Of a stretch of 64,000 bases of DNA, positions 25,243-34,926 are shown in pieces. The notes under the pieces were generated by a model. That model had not been told where the DNA came from. It saw only the letters and a program-made list of their open reading frames with translations, and ran no database searches. A program made the position numbers and the translations under genes. The DNA is from Acidobacteriota bacterium. Lineage in GTDB: Bacteria; Acidobacteriota; Blastocatellia; Chloracidobacteriales; JADJPF01. How positions within the stretch are numbered: the first letter of the stretch is position 1; each line of letters begins with the position of its first letter. The stretch covers positions 1-64,000 of the forward strand of contig JACQZQ010000092.1 of assembly GCA_016213785.1 (NCBI GenBank). Reading direction: 5' to 3'.

Positions 25243-26352
25243 ATGCCCAAAGGCCGTAAAGCTGCCAAATTAGTAGGGCAACTTTTTGCAAAAAAATATT
25301 TTCTTGAGTCTCTGATCGGTGAAGGGGGATTTGGTGCTGTTTTTTCTGCTAAAAATATTGACACTAATGAAAAATACGCAATTAAAGTTCTATTTATAAA
25401 ACCCAATGCAATATTAGATCAAGAAAGAGATTTGCAATATTTTCAACGTGAAGCTACTACACTATCACTTGTTCAGCACCCCAATATCGTAAAAGTCTTT
25501 GAAATAGGCATCTCAGACCAAGACCTACCTTACCTAGCTATGGAGCTTATTGAAGGTAAATTACTTAGTGATGCTCTTAGAAGCGAAGGAGCTTTTTCTT
25601 TACCTAGATTAGTAAAAATCATTTCTCAACTCTCTAAAGCAGTAGAAGCAATTCATAATCAAGGAATTATTCATCGAGACTTAAAACCTGAAAATATAAT
25701 TATTAGTGGTGAAGGAGAAAATGAGATTGTTAAGCTTCTTGATTTTGGTTTGGCTAAGGTGTTTCGAGGCGAAAAAGACGATAAATGGCTTAGAACCTTA
25801 ACAGGTCGTGGTCAAATTCATGGAACAATTTTCTATATGTCTCCAGAACAATGCGAAGGAAAAAAGCTAGATGAACGTACTGATATTTATAGCTTAGGCA
25901 TTTTAGCTTATGAGCTATTAACTGGTCAGCCTCCTTTTCGTGGAGATTTTCCTCTTTCAGTAATGATGCTACATTTAGATGCCCCTCCACCGCCTCTTAG
26001 AGCATCTCGACCTGATATTACACTTGAAATAGAGATTGCAATTCTTAAAGCATTAGAAAAAGATCCAGCTAATCGCTACCCTAAAGCTCTAGATTTTGCT
26101 ATTACTCTAGAAAATGCAGCAAAGCATGTTGAGGTTAAATCTATGGAGCAATTAGCTTTATCTAATCCTAATTCTCCTTCTATAACTAGTACTATTGCTT
26201 TGGGAACTTCTAAAGAGACTAAAAATATGGATATGAATTTATTTCAGCAGGAATTAAAGGAAATACAAGAAACAAAGTATAAAAGCCAAGAAGAAATACC
26301 TAAAAGCCATCTTTCAGAGCTAATTGATATGTTTAATAAAAAAAATAAATAG
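25243..26352 (+). CDS. Ser/Thr protein kinase
   Basis: The kinase domain (about 18-290) has the glycine loop GEGGFGAVFSA, the AIKVL lysine, HRDLKPENIII, LLDFGLAKV and a SPEQ motif. The 75 residues after it are hydrophilic, with no membrane segment. Unlike the kinases at 1 and 11512 it has no zinc ribbon. I start at the ATG at 25243, with TTGGAG six bases before it, rather than the GTG at 25237. It is 369 residues. The target is unknown. Confidence 0.93.
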   Translation: MPKGRKAAKLVGQLFAKKYFLESLIGEGGFGAVFSAKNIDTNEKYAIKVLFIKPNAILDQERDLQYFQREATTLSLVQHPNIVKVFEIGISDQDLPYLAMELIEGKLLSDALRSEGAFSLPRLVKIISQLSKAVEAIHNQGIIHRDLKPENIIISGEGENEIVKLLDFGLAKVFRGEKDDKWLRTLTGRGQIHGTIFYMSPEQCEGKKLDERTDIYSLGILAYELLTGQPPFRGDFPLSVMMLHLDAPPPPLRASRPDITLEIEIAILKALEKDPANRYPKALDFAITLENAAKHVEVKSMEQLALSNPNSPSITSTIALGTSKETKNMDMNLFQQELKEIQETKYKSQEEIPKSHLSELIDMFNKKNK

Positions 26353-26457
26353 CCTTTACTTAGGTTTTTTTATGCTAAAGATAGTTGTAGGCATTAATCC
26401 AAATATGCTACATTGCCTCTAAATTTAGTGAGATTTTTTATACTTACCTTATACTAC

Positions 26458-26481
26458 ATTAGTATAAATTTTTATACTAAT
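26458..26481. promoter_or_regulatory. 24-bp AT-rich palindrome, possible operator
   Basis: ATTAGTATAAA (26458-26468) and its exact complement (26471-26481) flank two bases. The near-zero loop fits a protein-binding dyad better than a hairpin. It lies 43 bases before the leader peptide, where a promoter or operator would be. It could also serve as end signal of the upstream kinase gene. Confidence 0.45.
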
Positions 26482-26523
26482 ATTTAATTTTCTAACCTTA
26501 AAAGGAGTCTCTTAGAAGGACTT

Positions 26524-26583
26524 ATGCGACACACCAAAAAAACTCAAATTTGTATGTGTTGTAGCGCGCTAACAGCGCGCTAG
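26524..26583 (+). CDS. Cys-rich leader peptide of the sulfur operon
   Basis: A 19-codon frame reads MRHTKKTQICMCCSALTAR. It has AAGGA five bases before its ATG and four residues CMCC with three Cys codons, directly in front of a stable hairpin. Short Cys-bearing leader peptides are known upstream of sulfate assimilation genes in Actinobacteria. Slow decoding of the Cys codons when cysteinyl-tRNA is scarce would hold the ribosome at 26551-26562, next to the hairpin. Function is inferred from position and composition. Confidence 0.7.
   Translation: MRHTKKTQICMCCSALTAR
26562..26582 (+). promoter_or_regulatory. GC-rich hairpin abutting the Cys codons
   Basis: TAGCGCGCT (26562-26570) and AGCGCGCTA (26574-26582) form a perfect 9-bp stem with a three-base loop. 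It is unusually GC-rich for this genome and spans the last codons of the leader peptide. No T-run follows, so it is not itself an intrinsic terminator. Confidence 0.75.
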
Positions 26584-26774
26584 CAAAGCCTTTAGTGGAG
26601 ACTTATCTTCATACCTAATAACCAATCAAATAGTAATAAATATTAAGTGAATATTATATTAAGTTAAGTTATAGCTACCTAGTATCTAATGTCTAACAAT
26701 TAACATTTAGTATCTAGTGCTAAAACATAGTATATAATTACTATATTTAGTTACTATATTTAGTTAAGGATCTG

Positions 26775-26813
26775 AAAAAACCACTATGGGCTTTGTGCTC
26801 ACGGTGGTTTTTT
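26775..26813 (+). terminator. Terminator (attenuator) before the siroheme synthase gene
   Basis: AAAAAACCAC (26775-26784) pairs with GTGGTTTTTT (26804-26813), with an inner GGGC/GCTC stem. The T-run ends 18 bases before the ATG of the first enzyme gene and no coding gene ends just before it, so its position fits attenuation of the downstream operon. Confidence 0.75.
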
Positions 26814-26831
26814 ATTTATGGAGCATAAGTT

Positions 26832-27761
26832 ATGGATAAAGAAAAAAAAGGAAAAGTTTATTTAATTGGTGCAGGGCCAGGTGATCCAAAACTCTTAACT
26901 CTTAAAGCAGCAGAGGCTATAGCTCAAAGTGATGTAGTAGTTTATGACTACTTAGTTAATCCACAAATCTTAGCAATAGCTCGTTGTGGAGTAAAACTTA
27001 TTTATGTAGGTAAACAAGCTGGACAGCCTTCTATTTTGCAGGAAGAAATCAACCAGATTTTGATAAAACAAGCCAATTCAGGGCAAATAGTAGCAAGGCT
27101 TAAAGGCGGGGATCCTTTTATTTTTGGTAGAGGTGGTGAAGAAGCAGAAGCACTTGTTGATGCTGGAATTAAATGGGAAGTAATCCCTGGTATTTCATCA
27201 GGATCAGCTTCAGCCACTTATGCTGGAATTCCTCTTACGCATCGTCACTATGCATCTAGTGTAGCTTTTATTACCGGCCACAACGGCAAAAAATCACGAA
27301 AAAAAGTCGATTGGGATTCAATCGCTAATACAGTAGACACCCTTGTGGTTTTTATGTGTGCTGAAACCATTTCTAATATCGCTGATCAAATCATTCTAGG
27401 TGGCCGTTCTGCGCAAACTCCTATTGCCATTATTAGATGGGGAACATATGAATACCAAGAAGTCTACTTAGGTACTCTACAAGATATAGCAAACTCTGAA
27501 ATAAAAGTCCAACAGCCAGTAATAGCAATAATTGGGGATGTAGTAACGTTAAAAAACAAACTACATTGGTTTGGAAATTATGACCTACATTACTCACTTA
27601 AATCTCTAGCTGATTATGCAACAGAAACATTACCCGTTTATCAAACCACTAATACCTCTCTTGAAGAAGAATCAAGCATTTTATCAGATTCACTTCAAAA
27701 TGATTTGTATAGTGATTTATATATGGATAAATCCTTTGTTTTCAATAACCACTGGTTATAA
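26832..27761 (+). CDS. cobA: Uroporphyrinogen-III C-methyltransferase
   Basis: The enzyme methylates uroporphyrinogen III twice to give precorrin-2, the precursor of siroheme needed by the sulfite reductase encoded two genes on. Motifs are VYLIGAGPGDPKLLTLKA, the KGGDPFIFGRGGEEAE loop and IPGISSGSASATYAGIPLTHR. Residues after 250 form an extra tail of about 55 residues with no known domain; the CysG dehydrogenase/chelatase part is absent. It is the first structural gene of the operon, with GGAG nine bases upstream. Confidence 0.94.
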   Translation: MDKEKKGKVYLIGAGPGDPKLLTLKAAEAIAQSDVVVYDYLVNPQILAIARCGVKLIYVGKQAGQPSILQEEINQILIKQANSGQIVARLKGGDPFIFGRGGEEAEALVDAGIKWEVIPGISSGSASATYAGIPLTHRHYASSVAFITGHNGKKSRKKVDWDSIANTVDTLVVFMCAETISNIADQIILGGRSAQTPIAIIRWGTYEYQEVYLGTLQDIANSEIKVQQPVIAIIGDVVTLKNKLHWFGNYDLHYSLKSLADYATETLPVYQTTNTSLEEESSILSDSLQNDLYSDLYMDKSFVFNNHWL

Positions 27762-27790
27762 ACAAATAGACCAGAAAAGGAGCTATTTTT

Positions 27791-28573
27791 ATGTCACAAG
27801 TCTTAATTCAACATTTTGGTAGGAAAAGTCAAGAAACTCCTCAAAAAGTGGAGGCTTATAGTCTTGATTGGATTAGAAATCAAGCTCTTGAACTGCAAGA
27901 GTGCTCTCCACAAACAGTTATTGAATGGGCATCTAAACTGCTAGCTGACAAACTTACTATTGCTACAGGTTTTGGCGTTGAAGGTATGGTTCTTATTGAT
28001 ATGGCAGTAAAGATAAACTCTAAACTAGATATTTTTTTTATTGATACAAGTTTCCTTTTTCCTGAAACTTATGATTTGCGCTACCAAATTGAAGATAAAT
28101 ACCAAATTAAGCTCCGTGCCATTAGCCCAGAATTAACTCCAGAAACCCAACAAAACCTTTATGGAAAAGAATTATGGTTAACAGACCCAGACCTTTGTTG
28201 TTATATAAGAAAAATTGAACCACTAAAAAAAGCACTTAATGGTTATAACGGTTGGATGACAGCTATTAGGAGAAATCAGACAGCAATAAGGTCTAAAGCT
28301 AGTGTTGTGGAATGGGATAATCAGTGGCAGATCTTAAAAATTAACCCTCTGGTAAACTGGAGTAAGGCAAAAGTCTGGAGCTATATAGTAGAAAACAATG
28401 TCCCTTATAACCCGCTTTATGACAAAGGCTATCCAAGTATCGGCTGTACTCATTGCACTCGCCCAGTAAACCTAGGAGAAGATGAAAGGGCAGGCCGTTG
28501 GGCTGGAAAAGAAAAAACTGAATGTGGATTACATGGTGGTAATAAACTTATTAGCTTACGCCATAACCCCTAG
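27791..28573 (+). CDS. cysH: Adenylyl-sulfate (APS) reductase, CysH family
   Basis: The 260-residue enzyme reduces activated sulfate to sulfite. The two Cys pairs CC (in DPDLCCYIRK) and CTHC (in GCTHCTRPV) are the ligands of a 4Fe-4S cluster, which points to APS rather than PAPS as substrate. The C-terminal ECGLHGG carries the catalytic Cys. It lies 29 bases after cobA, with AAAGGAG before its start. No ATP sulfurylase gene is in the window, so APS supply must be encoded elsewhere. Confidence 0.93.
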   Translation: MSQVLIQHFGRKSQETPQKVEAYSLDWIRNQALELQECSPQTVIEWASKLLADKLTIATGFGVEGMVLIDMAVKINSKLDIFFIDTSFLFPETYDLRYQIEDKYQIKLRAISPELTPETQQNLYGKELWLTDPDLCCYIRKIEPLKKALNGYNGWMTAIRRNQTAIRSKASVVEWDNQWQILKINPLVNWSKAKVWSYIVENNVPYNPLYDKGYPSIGCTHCTRPVNLGEDERAGRWAGKEKTECGLHGGNKLISLRHNP

Positions 28574-28623
28574 TAATAACCATAAGATTTCATAGCTTAG
28601 TAAAGCTTAGTAAAGGAGCATTT

Positions 28624-30228
28624 ATGAATATTGAAGAAGTAAAAAAAAGGAAAGACGGGCTTGATGTATTAGCTGATATATATCGCTATGCAACGTTAGG
28701 GGATAAATCAGTAAGCCCAGAAGATGAAGCACTTTTTCGTTGGTATGGTATTTATACACAACGACCAGCAGAAGACGGTTTTTTTATGGTAAGGTTACGA
28801 ATACCTGGAGGAACACTTACTCCAAATCAATTACATACAATAGCTGATCTATCTAATAAATATGCTAGAGGATCTGCCGATATAACAGTTAGACAAAATA
28901 TTCAATTTCATTGGGTAAGAATTGAGAGTTTACCAGAAATTCTCAACACTCTGCAAAGTGTTGGTTTATCGACTACAGAAGCCTGTGGCGACTGTGTACG
29001 TAATATAATTAGCTGTCCTGTATCTGGAGTAGACCAAAATGAACTTTTTGACACTTCAGAAATTATAAATAATGTAAACAAATTTTTTCTTGGCAATAGA
29101 GAATTCTCTAATTTGCCTCGTAAATTTAAGATTGCGATTACGGGTTGTCACCTTCACTGTATTTACCCTGAAATTAATGACATAGGGATTTTTGCTGTAG
29201 GCACAAAAAATAATATTGCTTTTCGTGTGCGTGTAGGTGGTGGGTTATCTACTATGCCAAGATTTTCTAAAGACCTAGGAGTACTACTAGATCCTGATGA
29301 AATAGTTGAGGTCTGTGGTGCAATGGCAGAAGTCTTTCGTGATGAAGGTAATAGAACAAATCGTAAACGAGCTAGGTTAAAGTTTCTTATTGAACAATGG
29401 GAAATCCCACGTTTTCGTCAGGAAGTAGAAAACCGCCTAGGAAGAAAATTTATTTATTCTCCTCAGCCAGAAAACTATGTACCACAAGATCGTAGTCATT
29501 CATTTATAAATAACCAACACAACCCTGATTTAAGCTATGTGCCTATTTCTGTTTTAGGAGGCAGGACTTCTGGTGATGAGCTAAAAAGACTTGCTGAATT
29601 AACTGAGCAATGTGGTAGCAGTCGTATAAGAACAACTAATACACAAAGTATTATTTTGCTTGATATTCCAAACCAAAGGCTTGAATTCCTAAAACAAAAA
29701 CTTGATTCTAAAGGGTTTAACTATGCTCCTAGTTGGTCTAGAAAAAGTATGATTGCGTGTACAGGAACACAATTTTGTAAACTAGCAATTGCTGAAACAA
29801 AAACTCGTGCAGCCATAATTAATGATTATCTAGAACAAAATGTTGAACTTGATACCCCTCTACGTATTAGTGTCACAGGCTGTCCAAACTCCTGTGGACA
29901 GCACCATATTTGTGATGTTGGTTTAGAAGGAGCACTTGTTCATATTGGAGAAACAAAACAAGAGGTATTCCAAGTCTTTCTTGGCGGTGGAGTAGGCAAA
30001 CAGGAAAGCTTTGGTAAAAGAATAGGTGTAAGAATTAAAGCAAACAAAGTAGGCGAGTCCTTAGCTCAACTCTTTAACCATTATAAAGAAAATAGGATCC
30101 AAGATGAAACATTCCAAGAATTTTGTCTACGCCATACTAGCCAGCAATTAAAAGGATTCTTGGGTAATTCCGCAATATCTGCAATATCTGATAACTTTGT
30201 AAATAAAACAAACTTAGCCGCAGACTAG
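28624..30228 (+). CDS. sir: Ferredoxin-type sulfite (or nitrite) reductase
   Basis: The 534-residue siroheme and 4Fe-4S enzyme carries out six-electron reduction. The cluster ligands are in ACTGTQFCKLA and GCPNSCGQHH. Two tandem nitrite/sulfite reductase halves are present, each starting with a ferredoxin-like region (about 55-120 and 305-370). Sequence alone does not separate nitrite from sulfite reductases, but the operon with APS reductase argues for sulfite. It is 50 bases after cysH. Confidence 0.9.
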   Translation: MNIEEVKKRKDGLDVLADIYRYATLGDKSVSPEDEALFRWYGIYTQRPAEDGFFMVRLRIPGGTLTPNQLHTIADLSNKYARGSADITVRQNIQFHWVRIESLPEILNTLQSVGLSTTEACGDCVRNIISCPVSGVDQNELFDTSEIINNVNKFFLGNREFSNLPRKFKIAITGCHLHCIYPEINDIGIFAVGTKNNIAFRVRVGGGLSTMPRFSKDLGVLLDPDEIVEVCGAMAEVFRDEGNRTNRKRARLKFLIEQWEIPRFRQEVENRLGRKFIYSPQPENYVPQDRSHSFINNQHNPDLSYVPISVLGGRTSGDELKRLAELTEQCGSSRIRTTNTQSIILLDIPNQRLEFLKQKLDSKGFNYAPSWSRKSMIACTGTQFCKLAIAETKTRAAIINDYLEQNVELDTPLRISVTGCPNSCGQHHICDVGLEGALVHIGETKQEVFQVFLGGGVGKQESFGKRIGVRIKANKVGESLAQLFNHYKENRIQDETFQEFCLRHTSQQLKGFLGNSAISAISDNFVNKTNLAAD

Positions 30229-30282
30229 ATTAAGAAAACAATCTCTAGTTTTTTATCAATTGGCTTGGAGTGTAAAATCCTT

Positions 30283-31047
30283 ATGACATTAGAAGTAATT
30301 TTAGCAGGATTCATAGTAGGAATAATGATAGGTATTAGTGGAATGGGTGGAGGTAGCTTAATTACTCCTATGATGATTTTTGTTCTTAATGTACCTCCTT
30401 TAACAGCAGTTGGAACAGATTTGCTATTAGGAGCCATTACAAAAACCGTAGGGGCTACTCAACACTACCGCCTAGGAAATGTTGACCTCAAAGTCATTAA
30501 AACCTTGCTTACTGGTAGTATTCCAGGAGCAATATCAGGCTTACTATTTTTAAGAATCTTACCTCATATCAATTTCTATTCTGTTGATAAGCTAATTAAG
30601 CAGTTATTAGGGGTAATCTTATTATTAGTTGCTGTAGGGCTATTGTATCCCTCTATTTGGGAACATATAGAAAAACTAAAAAATTCTAAAAGCGAATCTA
30701 CTCAAAAACGTATTGTCCAAATATTTAGTTATGTAGTTGGTTTTTTTGTTGCAATAACTTCTATTGGTAGTGGAAGTTTGTTTGTCCCTTTTTTATTAAC
30801 TTTTTACCCAACATCTATCACTCAAGTGGTAGGAACTGATGTTTTTCATGGCGCTATTCTTAGTTTAGTTGCTTCTTCGGGGCATATTGTTAATGGTGAT
30901 ATTAATTTTTTACTACTAACAAACTTAATGATAGGTTCGCTGCCAGGAGTAGTTTTAGGAGCTAAACTAAACAACCTTCTTCCAAAAAGGTTAATTCAAT
31001 TGCTACTTGCATTTATGCTCACTGTTTCAGGATTAAAACTACTCTAA
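30283..31047 (+). CDS. TauE/SafE family sulfur-compound permease
   Basis: The 254-residue membrane protein has about seven to eight hydrophobic helices and the two internal repeats of the family, each with a GSLxT/GS-like turn (GMGGGSLITPMM and GSGSLFVPFLL) and later GAxxG segments. TauE/SafE proteins move sulfite, sulfate or organosulfonates. Its place at the end of the sulfur operon suggests sulfate uptake or sulfite export. I start at the ATG at 30283 rather than a TTG at 30265. Confidence 0.85.
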   Translation: MTLEVILAGFIVGIMIGISGMGGGSLITPMMIFVLNVPPLTAVGTDLLLGAITKTVGATQHYRLGNVDLKVIKTLLTGSIPGAISGLLFLRILPHINFYSVDKLIKQLLGVILLLVAVGLLYPSIWEHIEKLKNSKSESTQKRIVQIFSYVVGFFVAITSIGSGSLFVPFLLTFYPTSITQVVGTDVFHGAILSLVASSGHIVNGDINFLLLTNLMIGSLPGVVLGAKLNNLLPKRLIQLLLAFMLTVSGLKLL

Positions 31048-31137
31048 ATTAAACTTTTTTTTGTAGAGCTTGTTAGTTAATAGTAACCGTTAACCTTATG
31101 TAAACAAAAATAATTGAAAATATTATTTATAAAACAA

Positions 31138-31200
31138 AGCCACTACAGCAAAAGAACTTCTTCTAAAATAACAGATTTTTATTCTTTTGCTATAGTGGCT
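31138..31200 (-). terminator. Long inverted repeat after mdh
   Basis: A 19-bp stem with one mismatch (31138-31156 with 31182-31200) encloses a 25-base loop. On the minus strand the stem is followed by TTGTTTTAT, and it lies between the convergent permease and mdh genes, so it probably ends the icd-mdh transcript. Confidence 0.65.
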
Positions 31201-31315
31201 CTGGTAGTCTTACTAAATATTTCCCAGGATTAAAACCCTGTTTTACTATCAATAGTGCCCAGTACTTAAAAACTTATTTCTATTTGGCTTTTTTAGCTTT
31301 GTTATTTTTTGCTAT

Positions 31316-32263
<948 letters not shown>

Positions 32264-32268
32264 CTAAA

Positions 32269-33513
32269 TTACATATTTTCAATAATTGCATCTGCAAATT
32301 CGCTAGTTTTAAGTTTAGTTGCGCCTTGCATTTGACGCTCTAAATCATAGGTTACTCTTTTTTGTTGGATAGTTTTAGTAACCCCATTAATAATTAAACG
32401 GCTAACTTCTTGCCAATCCATATGTTCAAACATCATTACACCAGAAAGAATAACTGAACCAGGATTAATCACATCTTTATCAGCATATTTAGGTGCAGTT
32501 CCATGAGTAGCTTCAAAAATAGCAGCAATATCACCAATATTTGCACCAGGAGCAAGCCCTAAACCTCCAACTTGAGCAGCACAAGCATCTGAAAGATAAT
32601 CACCATTAAGATTTGGGGTAGCAAGTATTTGATATTCATCAGGGCGAATTAGCACTTGTTGAAACATAGAATCAGCAATACGATCATTAATCATTACTTT
32701 GCCTTCGGGAATGCGGCCATCGTGTTTAGTATAAACATCATCTTCAGTAACTACTGTATCAGCAAATTCTTCTTTTGCCAGTTGATAGCCCCAATCACGA
32801 AAAGCTCCTTCGGTAAATTTCATAATATTACCTTTATGAACTAAGGTGACTCGATTTTTACCTTGAGCAATAGCATAGTTAATAGCTCGACGAACCAAAC
32901 GTTTACTTCCAGTAATAGAAATTGGTTTTATGCCTATACCACTATCTTGGCGGACGTTATAGCCCATTTCACTTAGCAAAGATAAGACTTTTTGAACTTT
33001 TTCGCTACCAGCAGAAAATTCTATTCCTGCATAAACGTCTTCAGTATTTTCACGAAAAATTATTACATCTAGTTTTTCTGGATGTTTAACTGGAGCAGGA
33101 ACACCATCAAAATAGCGTACTGGCCTTACACAGGCATAAAGATCTAGGACTTGGCGCAAAGTAACATTAAGACTTCGGATACCTCCACCAACAGGTGTAG
33201 TAAGTGGGCCTTTAATAGCTACACAAAATTCTTTAATAGCTTCAACAGAATCATTAGGGAGCCATTCGCCAAATTTGGTATAAGCTTTTTCACCTGCAAA
33301 AATTTCATACCAAACCACACGACGAGCGCCGTTGTAAGCTTTTTCTACAGCAGCATCAAAAACACGAGAAGATGCTTTCCAAATGTCTGGACCCGTACCA
33401 TCACCTTCAATAAAAGGAATAATTGGATTATTTGGGACATTCAAATTACCATTAGAATCAATTGTTATTTTTGCGCCATCCTCAGGCACAGGCAGGCCAT
33501 TATATGATGTCAT
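32269..33513 (-). CDS. icd: Isocitrate dehydrogenase (NADP type)
   Basis: The 414-residue enzyme converts isocitrate to 2-oxoglutarate. [11 protein letters not shown], the phosphorylatable-Ser loop region [25 protein letters not shown] and the C-terminal [14 protein letters not shown] are as in E. coli-type Icd. The coenzyme motif after HGTAPKYA fits NADP use. GGAG precedes the ATG. It forms an operon with mdh. Confidence 0.95.
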   Translation of the reverse strand: MTSYNGLPVPEDGAKITIDSNGNLNVPNNPIIPFIEGDGTGPDIWKASSRVFDAAVEKAYNGARRVVWYEIFAGEKAYTKFGEWLPNDSVEAIKEFCVAIKGPLTTPVGGGIRSLNVTLRQVLDLYACVRPVRYFDGVPAPVKHPEKLDVIIFRENTEDVYAGIEFSAGSEKVQKVLSLLSEMGYNVRQDSGIGIKPISITGSKRLVRRAINYAIAQGKNRVTLVHKGNIMKFTEGAFRDWGYQLAKEEFADTVVTEDDVYTKHDGRIPEGKVMINDRIADSMFQQVLIRPDEYQILATPNLNGDYLSDACAAQVGGLGLAPGANIGDIAAIFEATHGTAPKYADKDVINPGSVILSGVMMFEHMDWQEVSRLIINGVTKTIQQKRVTYDLERQMQGATKLKTSEFADAIIENM

Positions 33514-33823
33514 AAAATTTTCTCCTTAAAATTTTCGGCCAAAATTACAGTAGGTTAAAGTCGCAGAGTTTAACAATCACTAGGCTTATCTGTCAAGTTC
33601 TCAATCAATTATCTCAGCAATTAAATAACGCCTCTTTATACTAGTCAAATAAATTAAAGATTTATATTTATACATAAAATATATTAATAATATCGTGTAA
33701 AAATTAATCTAGCTAAATTAATCCATAATATTTTGTTAATTTTGATTTATTGCTTTTTCTAAACTATTTATAAGATAATAATACAATTTCGTACATCTAA
33801 ACTTACTCGAAAAGAGACTTAAT
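33514..33823. other. 310-bp AT-rich divergent promoter region
   Basis: The gap separates icd (minus) from the cysteine dioxygenase fusion (plus) and must hold both promoters. I see no clear palindrome, repeat or RNA motif in it. Confidence 0.5.
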
Positions 33824-34816
33824 ATGGGATGTCCTGAATCAGCAAAAAATCTATATTTATCCGAACAAGCAAACTCTGCTCGTAGCATTTTAGAGAGCTT
33901 AAAAAATCATGGTCTAATTAATTGTTCTCCAGAAGTTTTGCAATCAACAAATGCATTTGAAGAAGGGCTTGGACTGCAAGAAACCTGCTCATGTATTGTG
34001 GCTTCGGCTATGGCAGCAAGCCTTGCCAAAGCCAAGCCGGAAAATAATCAACCTCCTTGCCAAACAGCTAAAAAAATCTCCTCAGAAATAGCAAAAGAAT
34101 TCCAAGAAAAATATAAAACTACTAAATGTGCTGAACTTACCTCTCAATTTTCTGATTTTTCCTCTCAAGAAAGAAAAAATCACTGTGCTGAAATTGTTGA
34201 ATTTGTTACTAGCAAAACAGTTGATTTGCTTACTAAACAGGAAATAGAAAGCGGTAATTTTAGCCTTACTAGATTTACAGAATATCTCTCTCAACTCTCA
34301 GAAGAAGAGTTTAATCTAGATAATACTTTTAAGTTAATGCAATTAGTTAATATTGACTCTGAAGAAATAAAAAAATGTATTAATTTTTCTGAAGATAATT
34401 ATACTCGTAATTTATTTTATAAAGATGATCGCTTTGAAGTTTTAATAATGTGTTGGAACAAAAATCAAAAAAGCCCAATCCATGACCATTATCAATCATT
34501 TAGTGTAGAAAAAATTATATCCGGTAAAATCATTAATACCAATTATCACTATACCAATTCAAATACAGATGAAATTCAAGAAACTAGCTCAGAAACTTTA
34601 TCTATTGGAGGAGTAATTTTTAGCCATCCTGGAGAAATCCATAAAATCGAACCCGCAGACAACCTTCCTGCTATATCCATTCATCTCTATTCACCACCTC
34701 TAAAACAGATGAAATGCTTTAATTTAGAGAACAAAACTGTTCAATGGGCAAAACTTCGTTATCTATATATTTATCAATCAGAGGTGTGGCAGTCACTAGA
34801 GTCTTGTTATTTATGA
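33824..34816 (+). CDS. C_GCAxxG_C_C-like domain fused to cysteine dioxygenase
   Basis: Residues about 150-330 are a cupin of the cysteine dioxygenase type, which oxidises cysteine to cysteine sulfinate with Fe(II) and O2. Iron ligands are His220 and His222 (PIHDHYQSF) and His273 (HPGEIHKIE); Tyr289 in SIHLYSPP is the conserved active-site Tyr, and there is no obvious Cys for the thioether crosslink, as in bacterial enzymes. Residues about 10-140 resemble the C_GCAxxG_C_C redox family, with Cys34, Cys55/57, Cys102 (KCAEL) and Cys121 in its spacing, although the GCAxxG core is replaced by CSCIVASA. The fusion is unusual. The sulfur operon upstream suggests a cysteine-handling role. Confidence 0.75.
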   Translation: MGCPESAKNLYLSEQANSARSILESLKNHGLINCSPEVLQSTNAFEEGLGLQETCSCIVASAMAASLAKAKPENNQPPCQTAKKISSEIAKEFQEKYKTTKCAELTSQFSDFSSQERKNHCAEIVEFVTSKTVDLLTKQEIESGNFSLTRFTEYLSQLSEEEFNLDNTFKLMQLVNIDSEEIKKCINFSEDNYTRNLFYKDDRFEVLIMCWNKNQKSPIHDHYQSFSVEKIISGKIINTNYHYTNSNTDEIQETSSETLSIGGVIFSHPGEIHKIEPADNLPAISIHLYSPPLKQMKCFNLENKTVQWAKLRYLYIYQSEVWQSLESCYL

Positions 34817-34926
34817 CTTTTATTTATTGAAATTTACTCTATTGTACTATTAAACTAAATTACTTAATAAATAAAAGTAGCTTTTAGTCTGTAAGGAGTT
34901 TATTTTTATAATAAGGAAGTTAATTT

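Larger units (their letters stand above)
26353..26831. other. 479-bp regulatory leader of the sulfate assimilation operon
   Basis: The gap holds, in order, a 24-bp AT-rich palindrome (26458-26481), a Cys-rich leader peptide gene (26524-26583), a GC-rich hairpin over its last codons (26562-26582), an AT-rich stretch with short direct repeats, and a terminator (26775-26813) just before the first enzyme gene. Confidence 0.8.

Noticed and set aside
26353-26831. SAM or cobalamin riboswitch before the sulfur operon
   Set aside because: The conserved core sequences of these riboswitches are not found; the leader peptide explains the layout better.
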